Shown here one piece after another: positions 1 through 6,016 of a stretch of 6,032 bases of DNA. The notes under the pieces are model-generated. The model had not been told where the DNA came from and made no database searches. It was given only the letters and a program-made list of their open reading frames with translations. Source of the stretch: JBLHKS01 sp047620505. GTDB taxonomy: Bacteria; Verrucomicrobiota; Verrucomicrobiia; Verrucomicrobiales; DEV007. The DNA is taken from positions 1 to 6,032 of the forward strand of contig JBLHKS010000322.1 in the NCBI GenBank assembly GCA_047620505.1, written 5' to 3'. Both the position numbers and the translations under genes were made by a program. Within the stretch, counting starts at the first letter, position 1. The number at the start of each line of letters is the position of its first letter.

Positions 1-380
1 AGCGTGTAGCGATCGAGTTCATTGAGGAACGCAGTCTTGGCTTTCGCCAAAGCGGTTTTGAGAACGCAGACCGGCGCGATGCAGCAGGTTCCTTCGCGAG
101 GCGGCATGCACTCGACCAGGCCGAAGCTCTCTGTTTTTCTCAGGACCTTGCCGATATTGATCTCTGCGGGATCGTGCGCTAACTGGATTCCTCCACCTCG
201 ACCGCGTGTCGTTTCGACGACCCCGATTTTCGCCAAGTGATGAACGACTTTCACGAGATGATTCCGGGAAATTTGATAAGCCTCAGCGATCTCCCGAACT
301 GAGGTCCGCTCCGCGGTATCGCGCAGCCCGACATAGATCAGCGTGCGCAAGGCGAAGTCGGAGAACTGGCTCAGTTCCAT
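1..380 (-). CDS. NsrR-like Rrf2-family iron-sulfur transcriptional regulator (3' end beyond window)
   Basis: This is a winged-helix repressor of the Rrf2 family, closest by eye to NsrR, the nitric oxide sensor that holds a [4Fe-4S] cluster. The visible 126 residues begin MELSQFSDFALRTLIYVG. An HTH region follows at about 27-50, including YQISRNHLVKVVHHL, then the wing RGRGGGIQL at about 60-67. Cysteines fall at 91, 99, 100 and 105; the spacing C-x7-C-x5-C equals that of Bacillus NsrR. Asp8, the fourth cluster ligand in Streptomyces and Bacillus NsrR, is also present. The C-terminal part (about 20 residues in relatives) lies outside the window. I chose the ATG at 380 because residue 1 then aligns with family N-termini and puts Asp at position 8. 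An in-frame ATG at 410 would add ten residues and read through the inverted repeat at 381-403. There is no clear Shine-Dalgarno at either start. The gene follows feoAB and the small Cys-rich gene on the same strand after a 167-bp gap, so it may form its own unit. Other Rrf2 members (RirA, IscR) are less likely given the cysteine spacing. Confidence 0.88.
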   Translation of the reverse strand, partial: MELSQFSDFALRTLIYVGLRDTAERTSVREIAEAYQISRNHLVKVVHHLAKIGVVETTRGRGGGIQLAHDPAEINIGKVLRKTESFGLVECMPPREGTCCIAPVCVLKTALAKAKTAFLNELDRYT

Positions 381-403
381 AATCTGTATTCTGGATGCAG
401 ATT
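381..403. promoter_or_regulatory. NsrR/Rrf2-type operator (23-bp inverted repeat)
   Basis: Two 11-bp half sites, AATCTGTATTC and GGATGCAGATT, flank a single T. The left half and the reverse complement of the right half agree at 9 of 11 positions. The 11-1-11 layout and the core TG(C/T)AT match the published NsrR site form (AANATGCATTT inverted around one base). It lies immediately upstream of the preferred start codon of the NsrR-like gene, so binding there would block expression; autoregulation is an inference. Confidence 0.6.
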
Positions 404-547
404 TGGACATTTTAAAAGGTTTTCGCGTGGGATTTTGGCGCGCCGATGGCGTTCATGGAATGGCCGCGACCTCATCAATTTCCTTTCGCTGCGTCAAAGA
501 CCGCCAGCTAGGGACGGAGAAAAAGGCGGCCTGATTTAAGAGAGAAT

Positions 548-673
548 TCAACCGCAGCCCGAGCAGCCGCCCGTCTTCTGCTTCCTCCGCTTGCGAACCG
601 CTCGCCAGACAAACGCCGCCAGCGTGATCCCCACGATCACGAGCGCCGCCCAGCTCTGCCAGTCTTCGAACAT
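548..673 (-). CDS. FeoB-associated Cys-rich membrane protein (41 aa)
   Basis: This very short gene codes for 41 residues. A short acidic/aromatic N-terminus (MFEDWQSW) is followed by one membrane segment at about residues 8-23 (AALVIVGITLAAFVW). A strongly basic stretch comes next (RAVRKRRKQK, 24-33), then a glycine/cysteine tail ending GGCSGCG. This layout is that of the small FeoB-associated Cys-rich membrane proteins found next to feoB in many bacteria; their role is not settled, and a part in metal handling or in assembling the FeoB channel has been suggested. The ATG lies 6 nt past the feoB stop codon, so it is almost certainly cotranscribed with feoAB. The positive stretch predicts that the Cys-containing C-terminus faces the cytoplasm, where CxxC could bind iron. 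There is no obvious Shine-Dalgarno; translation is probably coupled to feoB. Confidence 0.85.
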   Translation of the reverse strand: MFEDWQSWAALVIVGITLAAFVWRAVRKRRKQKTGGCSGCG

Positions 674-679
674 CGGTCG

Positions 680-2671
680 TCAGGAAAATCCCATCAGTTT
701 CCCGCCTTGGAAAACGATTAGCGCCCCGAGGTAAGCCGCGGCGGTCATGTAGCCGATCTGAAATAACGGCCAGCGCCACGAATTCGTCTCTCGCCGTACC
801 ACGGCGACCGTGCTGAGGCATTGCATCGCGAAAACGTAGAAAACCAACAAGCTCAGACAGGTCAGCGGGGTGAAAACTTTGGTTCCGTCAGGGCGTTTCG
901 CTTCGCGGAATTTGCCCAGCAGCTGCCGGGACGTTTCGTCGTCGTCCTCGGACTCAACGCTGTAGGTCACGGCCATCGCGCTGACGAAAACTTCGCGCGC
1001 GGCGAACGAGGCGACGAGGCCGACGCCGATCTTCCAGTCGTAACCGAGCGGCTCGATCACCGGCTCGATGAAATGGCCGATTTTACCGGCGAAGCTCTGC
1101 TCTTGCTGGGCTGCCCCGTCAGCGCCTTCGAGCTTCGGATAGGTCTGAGCCGCCCAGAGCAGAATCGACAGGCCGAGGATGATCGTTCCGGCGCGTTTGA
1201 TGAAAATCTTGGCGCGTTGCCAGAGGTAAATTCCGAGTTCTTTCAGCGACGGCCGTTTGTAGGTCGGGAGCTCCATGATATTGGAGGATTTCTCGCCGCC
1301 CTTGAGAAATCGATTGAAGATCCAAGCGAAAACAATCACGCCTAACGTGCCCAGAAGATAAAGGCCAAGCAACCAGGGAACCATTTTCATCGGATTGCCG
1401 ACTGCGGCGGGGATGAAAACGAAAAGCAGGATCGCGTAGACCGGAAGCCGCGCTGAGCAACTCGTCAGCGGCGCGACGAGGATCGTGATCAGGCGGTCTT
1501 TCGGGTTGTCGACGGTTCGTGCGCCCATCACGCCGGGCACAGCACAGGCGTAAGACGAAAGCAGCGGGACGAACGATTTTCCGCTGAGCCCAACGGCTGA
1601 CATCGCGCGGTCGAGCATGAACGCCAGTCTCGAAAGGTAGCCGGTGCTTTCCATCAGGCCGATGAAGAAAAACAGGATGAGAATTTGAGGGAGGAAAATG
1701 AGAACGCCGCCGATTCCAGCGATGATTCCGTCGGTGATCAGGCTGCGGAGATCGCCCTCTGGCATGACTCCTTCGACTAAACCGGAGAGCCAGCCGAACA
1801 GCCCGTCGATCAGGTCCATCGGAATCGTCGCGACGCTGAAGATCAGGAAAAAAACACCGGCCAGGATCGAAAACGCGATCGCTGGGCCGCCGACCGGATG
1901 CAGGGCGATGCGATCGATCTGCTCAGTTCGGTTGGGGCGGTTCGGATCGACCTGGCAGCTCGTGCCTTCGCAGATTTCGCGAATCGCGCCGTAGCGGCTG
2001 GCGATTAGTTTGTCCTCCCAGTCTTCCTTGCTCGCGTGGTGAGCTGACTCCGGTTCGTAGAGCGCCGCGCGGTTGAAAACCTTATCTTCTCCGCCTTGCA
2101 GAACGGTCTCCAATTCATCGGGCAAAGGAACGTTGTGATGGCTCGCTGCGAGGTCGCTTCGGCTCAGCGCGATCCGAAGTTTGTCGAGCCCCTTTCGCGA
2201 GCTCGCCTGCATCGCAACGACCGGAACGCCTAACAAATCGCTCAATTTTTGCGGATCGAATTCGATGCCTCGGCTTTCGGCGATGTCCGTCATGTTCAGG
2301 ACGATGATCGCGGGTAGACCAAGCTCGAGAATCTGAGTCGCAAGGTAAAAATGTCGCTCCGCATTCGAGGCGTCGAGCACGCAAACGACGACGTCCGGCC
2401 TTGGCGTGTCCTCGCGTCGCCCGAGCAGCACGTCGCGCATGATTTCTTCGTCTGGCGACTGCGCGTTCAGGCTGTAAGCGCCCGGCAGATCGATCAGCCG
2501 AAACGTCTCGCCGTGATGCCCGAAAAATCGCCCTTCCTTGCGTTCGACCGTGACGCCGGGAAAGTTGGCGACCTTCTGTCGAAGGCCAGTGAGCGCGTTA
2601 AAAATCGTCGACTTCCCGCAATTCGGATTTCCCGCCAGGGCGAAAACTTTGGGTTTAACCGGGCTGCTCAC
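680..2671 (-). CDS. feoB: Ferrous iron transporter FeoB
   Basis: FeoB is the GTPase-linked inner-membrane permease for Fe(II). The 663-residue protein opens with a GTP-binding domain: G1 GNPNCGKST (14-22), G2 region NFPGVT (36-41), G3 DLPG (61-64), G4 NMTD (126-129) and a G5-like ASSRKG (156-161). A helical spacer (GDI-like, about 170-250) follows, with a CEGTSC pair of cysteines at 234 and 239. The membrane domain from about residue 262 holds the two inverted gate motifs: SYACAVPGVMGAR (373-385, Cys376) and APLTSCSARLPVY (400-412, Cys405). A third conserved cysteine lies in MQCLSTVAVVRRE (616-628). Hydrophobic segments are visible near 264-284, 316-340, 394-421, 431-452, 493-508, 547-568, 602-622 and 636-655. 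It is shorter than E. coli FeoB (773) but all key motifs are present. The start is GTG at 2671, overlapping the feoA stop by 4 nt (GTGA), which points to translational coupling. Regulation probably comes from the Fur box upstream of feoA. Confidence 0.97.
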   Translation of the reverse strand: MSSPVKPKVFALAGNPNCGKSTIFNALTGLRQKVANFPGVTVERKEGRFFGHHGETFRLIDLPGAYSLNAQSPDEEIMRDVLLGRREDTPRPDVVVCVLDASNAERHFYLATQILELGLPAIIVLNMTDIAESRGIEFDPQKLSDLLGVPVVAMQASSRKGLDKLRIALSRSDLAASHHNVPLPDELETVLQGGEDKVFNRAALYEPESAHHASKEDWEDKLIASRYGAIREICEGTSCQVDPNRPNRTEQIDRIALHPVGGPAIAFSILAGVFFLIFSVATIPMDLIDGLFGWLSGLVEGVMPEGDLRSLITDGIIAGIGGVLIFLPQILILFFFIGLMESTGYLSRLAFMLDRAMSAVGLSGKSFVPLLSSYACAVPGVMGARTVDNPKDRLITILVAPLTSCSARLPVYAILLFVFIPAAVGNPMKMVPWLLGLYLLGTLGVIVFAWIFNRFLKGGEKSSNIMELPTYKRPSLKELGIYLWQRAKIFIKRAGTIILGLSILLWAAQTYPKLEGADGAAQQEQSFAGKIGHFIEPVIEPLGYDWKIGVGLVASFAAREVFVSAMAVTYSVESEDDDETSRQLLGKFREAKRPDGTKVFTPLTCLSLLVFYVFAMQCLSTVAVVRRETNSWRWPLFQIGYMTAAAYLGALIVFQGGKLMGFS

Positions 2672-2937
2672 GCTGCTGGGACGGCGACCGGTTGAATCTG
2701 AATCTGACTGGCTTCAACTTTGCGAACCGAAAGTAACGACCCGCCGACCTGAATTTGAAGCGGATCTCCGAGCGGTGCGCGGCGCAGCACTTTGACCTCG
2801 ACTCCCGGCAGAATGCCAAGCTCCTGAAAGCGCTTCATGAGCGGCGAGCCGTCGTCAAAACTGGCGATGGTTCCGCTTTGACCGGATCTTAGCTGATCGA
2901 GGGAGGTCTTTGGCTGGGTAGAAAATGCTGTGGACAT
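2668..2937 (-). CDS. feoA: Ferrous iron transport protein FeoA
   Basis: FeoA is a small cytoplasmic SH3-like protein thought to bind FeoB and support its activity. The 89 residues contain the family pattern: TSLDQLRSGQSGTI (11-24), then LMKRFQELGILPGVEVKVLRRAPLGDPLQIQVGGSLLSVRK, read here in two parts, ELGILPGVEVKVLRRAPLGD (39-58) and PLQIQVGGSLLSVRK (59-73). I chose the ATG at 2937. An in-frame ATG at 2982 would add 15 residues of no family similarity and lies inside the Fur-type palindrome, so it is very unlikely. The N-terminal ten residues before the family core are slightly longer than usual (typical FeoA is about 75-85). It is the first gene of the feo unit, its stop overlaps the feoB GTG, and no strong Shine-Dalgarno is visible. 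Confidence 0.95.
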   Translation of the reverse strand: MSTAFSTQPKTSLDQLRSGQSGTIASFDDGSPLMKRFQELGILPGVEVKVLRRAPLGDPLQIQVGGSLLSVRKVEASQIQIQPVAVPAA

Positions 2938-2964
2938 GATTGGGGCGGTTTCGGGATGTCGGCA

Positions 2965-2983
2965 AATGAGACTGAGTCTCATT
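2965..2983. promoter_or_regulatory. Fur box upstream of feoA
   Basis: AATGAGACTGAGTCTCATT is a perfect 9-1-9 palindrome. It differs at only two positions from AATGAGAATGATTCTCATT, a common natural form of the Fur box. On the minus strand it is preceded by a further TGAGAA hexamer, as in extended Fur sites made of overlapping hexamers. It ends 27 bp before the feoA ATG, where a repressor would cover the promoter. Iron-dependent repression of feoAB by Fur is inferred from this position and from known feo regulation. Confidence 0.8.
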
Positions 2984-2991
2984 CTCAGAGT

Positions 2992-3237
2992 TCACCGGTA
3001 GAGGAACCGAATTTGAATCTCAAGTAGAAACATCACGAACCGGCCAGCAGCTGCTGAAGTTTCAGGGAGCGTCAACCAGCTCAAGCGCGCTATTTTCGTC
3101 GATTTGTCGTCGTGCACCGTCAGCAACTGCTGATCGATCTCGTGACCCCACTGCTGAACTCCGCGCCTAAAAAAGCCTTCCGCGTAAATCACGTATTCCT
3201 GAATTTCGCTTGAGGCAGGCAGGCTCGGGCTCGACAT
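2992..3237 (-). CDS. Possible small protein of unknown function (81 aa)
   Basis: I do not recognise this reading frame. It starts MSSPSLPASSEIQEYVIYAE and ends FLLEIQIRFLYR. The middle holds charged and polar residues (HEIDQQLLTVHDDKSTK), and the end is hydrophobic/aromatic. There is no signal peptide and no metal or nucleotide motif. By hand count about 64% of its third codon positions are G or C, which fits coding sequence in this window but is not decisive. It lies on the feo strand and stops 9 bp before the Fur box, so the feoA promoter would overlap its last codons. No Shine-Dalgarno is visible before the ATG. It may be a real lineage-specific gene or a chance frame. Confidence 0.38.
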   Translation of the reverse strand: MSSPSLPASSEIQEYVIYAEGFFRRGVQQWGHEIDQQLLTVHDDKSTKIARLSWLTLPETSAAAGRFVMFLLEIQIRFLYR

Positions 3238-3339
3238 CCGCTGCGGAAAACAAGATCACGCGGAACTGCATTTTCTCATCCGCATTGGCGATCGACGCCG
3301 AGGCGAAACGTCCGAGAAATTAGAGAGTTGTTAGGGCCT
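3238..3339. other. Intergenic stretch without recognised features
   Basis: About 100 bp lie between the possible small gene and the deacetylase stop codon. I see no convincing hairpin plus T-run, no tRNA-like fold and no repeat. It must hold the 3' end of the deacetylase transcript and possibly the promoter of the small gene, but neither can be pointed to. Confidence 0.5.
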
Positions 3340-4197
3340 TCATGGTTTCAAAGTCGCCTTGCGCTTCTCCACAATTTCGAATGGATCCGCCGGCGCGATT
3401 TCCGGCTCGACGAATTCTGCCAGATCGCGGAGCGCAATCACCTGGTAATCGTTCTCGGCGAGATAATTGATGTAAGCCTCGAACATTTCAGGATCGCTGC
3501 TGACCCAATTGTGAGCCGTGTCGGGAGCGCCGTGAAATTGTAGAATCGCGATCTTCCCTTCCTTGGCCTGCTCAGCCGCCCTGACAAAATCCCCAAGCTT
3601 CCAGACGGGCCGCGCATCGCCCGCAGACGGCAGCAGCATTGGATGATCCTTGCCTGGCTCGAACGCAAAACCGCGGCCCTCATCATAAGGAAATTCCGGC
3701 CCGCCTCCGCGTCGCGCCCAGAGAATTCCGTGCTCGCGCAGAACTTCGAATGCCTTCGTAGTTGTTCGGTTACCCGGCCACGCGAAGCTGACCGGACTAG
3801 GAATTCCGTGCGCCTTGCAACGCTCTTCGATCGCCAGCAGCTGCTCGCTGAGTTTGAGCACGGCGATCTCGCTAACCGCCATGTGATCCCGCGTGTGGTT
3901 GCCAATTTCAAACCCGTCTTTGTGGAGCTGCGCGATCTCCTCCCAACTCATGTAGTCGGTCTTGTTCGTCGCAAAATCCCAGCCTTCGGTGATGAAAAAT
4001 GTCGCGCTGAATCCGCGCTTTTTGAGGATCGGCCGGACGACCGTGAAGTGCGATTTGGATGAGTCATCGAAAGTGAGGACGACCAGTTTGTCGGGAATCG
4101 GTTTCAGCTCAGCCGCGCCTGCGAAGGGCAGCGTCGCGATTCCTAGCAAGAAAGGCAGGAGGCGCGACGCCGTTATTTTTTGGAGAAGGCGAATCAT
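3340..4197 (-). CDS. Secreted polysaccharide deacetylase (NodB homology domain, CE4-like)
   Basis: This is a 285-residue metal-dependent deacetylase that would remove N- or O-acetyl groups from a polysaccharide outside the cytoplasm. The N-terminus is a signal peptide: basic MIRLLQK, hydrophobic LLPFLLGIATLPF (13-25), likely cleavage near AGAA-E (about residue 29). The NodB motifs are present. Motif 1 is LTFDDS (41-46), with Asp44 the presumed catalytic base and Asp45 a metal ligand. Motif 2 is HTRDH (101-105), supplying two metal-binding histidines. Motif 3 is the variant FAWPGN (138-143). The C-terminal LQFHGAP (219-225) places the catalytic-type His at 222. I chose the ATG at 4197 because it starts a textbook signal peptide; the frame stays open to an ATG at 4335, but that would overlap the divergent oxidoreductase and bury the signal. 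It faces that oxidoreductase across 90 bp, a context that fits carbohydrate metabolism. Substrate (chitin, peptidoglycan, exopolysaccharide) cannot be told. Confidence 0.9.
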   Translation of the reverse strand: MIRLLQKITASRLLPFLLGIATLPFAGAAELKPIPDKLVVLTFDDSSKSHFTVVRPILKKRGFSATFFITEGWDFATNKTDYMSWEEIAQLHKDGFEIGNHTRDHMAVSEIAVLKLSEQLLAIEERCKAHGIPSPVSFAWPGNRTTTKAFEVLREHGILWARRGGGPEFPYDEGRGFAFEPGKDHPMLLPSAGDARPVWKLGDFVRAAEQAKEGKIAILQFHGAPDTAHNWVSSDPEMFEAYINYLAENDYQVIALRDLAEFVEPEIAPADPFEIVEKRKATLKP

Positions 4198-4287
4198 GGA
4201 TCGGATTTTGCCCTTGATTGATCGGAGCGTCGAGCGAAACACCGCGGCTTGCGATCCGCGCCGTCTCGCCCCAGACTCGTTCCTGCA
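4198..4287. promoter_or_regulatory. Divergent promoter region between deacetylase and oxidoreductase
   Basis: The two start codons face away from each other across 90 bp, so both promoters should lie here. A short dyad, CGCGG (4243-4247) with CCGCG (4256-4260), is visible and could be an operator or chance. No clear -10/-35 pair and no Shine-Dalgarno was found for either gene. Confidence 0.4.
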
Positions 4288-5349
4288 ATGAGCTCTCCAT
4301 TCCGAATCGCCTTCCTTGGTATCGACAACCCGCATGGTGCCGGGTGGCGCGATCTATTTAAGAACTTCGGCGATGAGATCGAGATCACCGCGATCGTTCC
4401 AGGTTTTGGCGGCGCGACCCACAGCTTGGAGGAGCGACTCGCCCACGTCCCGCGCTTTGAAACGGTCGATCAGTTGCTCGAAGGCGGCGAGTTCGACGGC
4501 GCGTTTGTCGGTCTGTCGAATGACGAGGCCCCAGCAGCTGCTGCGCGGCTCGCGGAAGCGGGAAAGCACATTCTTGTCGAAAAGCCGATGGCGGGAAGCG
4601 CCGCAGCGGCGAGGCCTGTCGTCGATGCTGTCGCCAAATCCGGTGTTGCGTTTCAGAACGGTTTCATGTGGCGCTACGACGAGTTGGCGACCCGGATGAA
4701 GGCCATGGTCGATGACGGCCGGTTTGGAAAACTCGTTAGCATCGAGATGAATTTCGTCACCAGCGACGTCCGGCTCCGCAACCCAAATCACTACGTTTTT
4801 GATCGCGAAATCAGCGGTGGCGGGTTCTTCAATTGGCTCGCCTGTCATTACCTCGACATGTTGTTTTACGTAACCGGTCAGAAGGTCGTTGGCGTGACTT
4901 CGAGGGTCGGCGTGTTCGGTCCGAACGATACGGAAATGGAAGACGGCGGGATTGCGATTCTGGATCTGTCAGGAGGTGGAGTTGCCACGTTCGTCGGCGG
5001 CTATTGGCTGCCGCGCTGGGCTGGCGAAGCGCACTGGGCGATCCGTGGGAGCGAGCGCTGGGTTCACTGGGATCCAAGCCGCGCGGGGACGGGCGGCGCG
5101 CTCGAAATCCATGGGCCTAAGCCGCAGTGGAACGCGATGGATGAAGTCTTCGAGCTGCCTTTGGACGACACGACCGGTTATGGCGGGAAGCGCGGATTAG
5201 ATTTGGTTCGCGATTGGCTCGATGCGGCGCGTGCGGGAGGTCGGCCCTGCAGGAACTCGCCGCAGACGACCGTCGAAACGCTGTCGCTGATCGATGCGAT
5301 TTACGAAGCCTCAGAATCCGGCCGGCGAGTCGAATGCTCGATCGGCTGA
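4288..5349 (+). CDS. Gfo/Idh/MocA-family oxidoreductase (atypical active site)
   Basis: This 353-residue protein has the two-domain build of NAD(P)-dependent sugar dehydrogenases of the Gfo/Idh/MocA family. The N-terminal Rossmann fold starts at IAFLGIDNPHGAGW (7-20), where the usual GxGxxG is degenerate. The family EKP motif is at 98-100 (HILVEKPMAG), with Lys99 the expected catalytic or cofactor lysine. The second domain holds GGGFFNWLACHYLD (177-190), which matches GGGxxxDxGxHxxD with His187 and Asp190 kept. The usual Asp at 183 is Trp and the preceding residue is Asn. The start at ATG 4288 places the Rossmann strand at the N-terminus; an earlier in-frame ATG at 4249 adds 13 residues without family likeness. 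It is divergent from the deacetylase and convergent with the sulfatase remnant (27-bp gap). Substrate is unknown; members in planctomycete/verrucomicrobial genomes often sit near polysaccharide-degradation genes. Confidence 0.9.
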   Translation: MSSPFRIAFLGIDNPHGAGWRDLFKNFGDEIEITAIVPGFGGATHSLEERLAHVPRFETVDQLLEGGEFDGAFVGLSNDEAPAAAARLAEAGKHILVEKPMAGSAAAARPVVDAVAKSGVAFQNGFMWRYDELATRMKAMVDDGRFGKLVSIEMNFVTSDVRLRNPNHYVFDREISGGGFFNWLACHYLDMLFYVTGQKVVGVTSRVGVFGPNDTEMEDGGIAILDLSGGGVATFVGGYWLPRWAGEAHWAIRGSERWVHWDPSRAGTGGALEIHGPKPQWNAMDEVFELPLDDTTGYGGKRGLDLVRDWLDAARAGGRPCRNSPQTTVETLSLIDAIYEASESGRRVECSIG

Positions 5350-5376
5350 TCCGAGGCAGATCCAGGGGTAAGCGAA

Positions 5377-5934
5377 TCAAGGCTTCAGCTCGACGGTTTT
5401 GGCCCAGTCTTCCCAGTCAGCTGCCATCTTTTTGACCCGATCAGGATTGTCTCCAGCGAGGTCGTTGATTTCTGAACGGTCCTCAGCCAGATCATAGAGT
5501 TCCCACCTTTTATCGCTCGCGCCCCAGACGAGTTTCCAATCGCCTTGTCGGATCGCCCGATTGCCCATCAGCGCCCAGCTGATTGAATCGTGTGAGTCCC
5601 GCTCTTTGCCATGCAGAACCGGAACGAGGCTTTTGCCTTCAACTGGCAAGATCTTTTCGCCTTGGAACTCGCTTGGATACTCGGCGTCTGCCAATTCGAG
5701 AAGCGTCGGCATGAAGTCAACGATGTGACCGACTTGATGCGTGATCGCGCCCTCGGCGACACGCCCCGGCCAGCGCACGATCATTGGCGTGGCAATTCCG
5801 CCCTCGTAACACCAGGTTTTGTGTCTGCGGAAAGGCGAATTCTGCGCCCAACCCCAGCCCTTGCCGACAAATTCATAGCCGCGGCGGTCGCCAACTTTAA
5901 TACCTCCTGATTTCAAGCTCGAAGTGCAATTCAC
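5377..5934 (-). pseudogene. Arylsulfatase-like gene, C-terminal fragment cut off by an IS30-family element
   Basis: About 176 residues of a formylglycine-dependent sulfatase C-terminal region remain: GWAQNSPFRRHKTWCYEGG (27-45, where Lys39 matches the active-site lysine of arylsulfatases), TPMIVRWPG (49-57), VDFMPTLLELA (72-82), GKSLVPVLHG (100-109), and the closing GDWKLVW...WELYDL..DRSEINDLA pattern (131-160). Whole sulfatases have about 450-550 residues. The catalytic CxPSR-type motif, the first metal-binding aspartates and the central domain are missing. The frame opens at a GTG at 5934, just inside an upstream in-frame TAA, but its first nine codons (MNCTSSLKS) are encoded by the inverted repeat of the neighbouring insertion sequence. 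True sulfatase sequence begins near residue 10 (about 5907). No active enzyme can come from this piece. The rest of the gene may lie beyond the element. Confidence 0.85.
5905..5934 (+). repeat. Probable left terminal inverted repeat of the IS30-family element
   Basis: GATTTCAAGCTCGAAGTGCA (5909-5928) followed by ATTCAC resembles the IS30-family terminal pattern as I recall it: GATTCAA near the outer end and (G)TGCAA or CGCAAC about 15-20 bases further in. The partner repeat is not in the window, so the limits are approximate. Confidence 0.6.
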
Positions 5935-5947
5935 AGGTGGAAAGTAA

Positions 5948-6016
5948 GGTTAACCGGGATAATCCTGAAACCGAGCGATTCACAGTTGCACAATGACAGG
6001 ATATACCCAGTTAACC
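5948..6016. repeat. Imperfect 20-bp inverted repeat around the transposase start codon
   Basis: The arms are GGTTAACCGGGATAATCCTG (5948-5967) and CAGGATATACCCAGTTAACC (5997-6016). They pair at 16 of 20 positions around a 29-base loop. The transposase ATG (5993-5995) lies at the loop's edge and the right arm is within its coding sequence. In mRNA this could form a hairpin that hinders translation from transcripts entering from outside, as known for some other insertion sequences, or it could be a transposase binding site. The function is inference. Confidence 0.6.

Noticed and set aside
500..547. Rho-independent terminator after the feo genes
   Set aside because: On the minus strand a CAGGCCGCC followed by a T-run is present, but the stem would be only 3-4 bp with a tiny loop, too weak to support.
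821..1345. 174-codon open frame on the plus strand
   Set aside because: It is antisense to the well-supported feoB membrane domain and its translation has no recognisable family features.
3042..3053. CAGCAGCTGCTG palindromic word, with close copies near 3836 and 4530
   Set aside because: The copies near 3836 and 4530 lie in real coding sequence rich in Gln/Leu/Ala codons, and there is no common context; likely codon-driven.
3438..3911. 157-codon open frame on the minus strand
   Set aside because: It is in another frame of the deacetylase; the translation is rich in Arg and Ser with no domain.
4198..4335. N-terminal extension of the deacetylase to the ATG at 4335
   Set aside because: It would overlap the divergent oxidoreductase start and place the signal peptide 46 residues inside the protein.
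4354..4848. 164-codon open frame on the minus strand
   Set aside because: It is antisense to the oxidoreductase and arises from the GC-biased codons of that gene.
5948..6016. Integron attC-like site (inverted arms ending in GTTAACC)
   Set aside because: GTTAACC does not fit the GTTRRRY / RYYYAAC core boxes, and the IS30-type transposase start next to it explains the context better.
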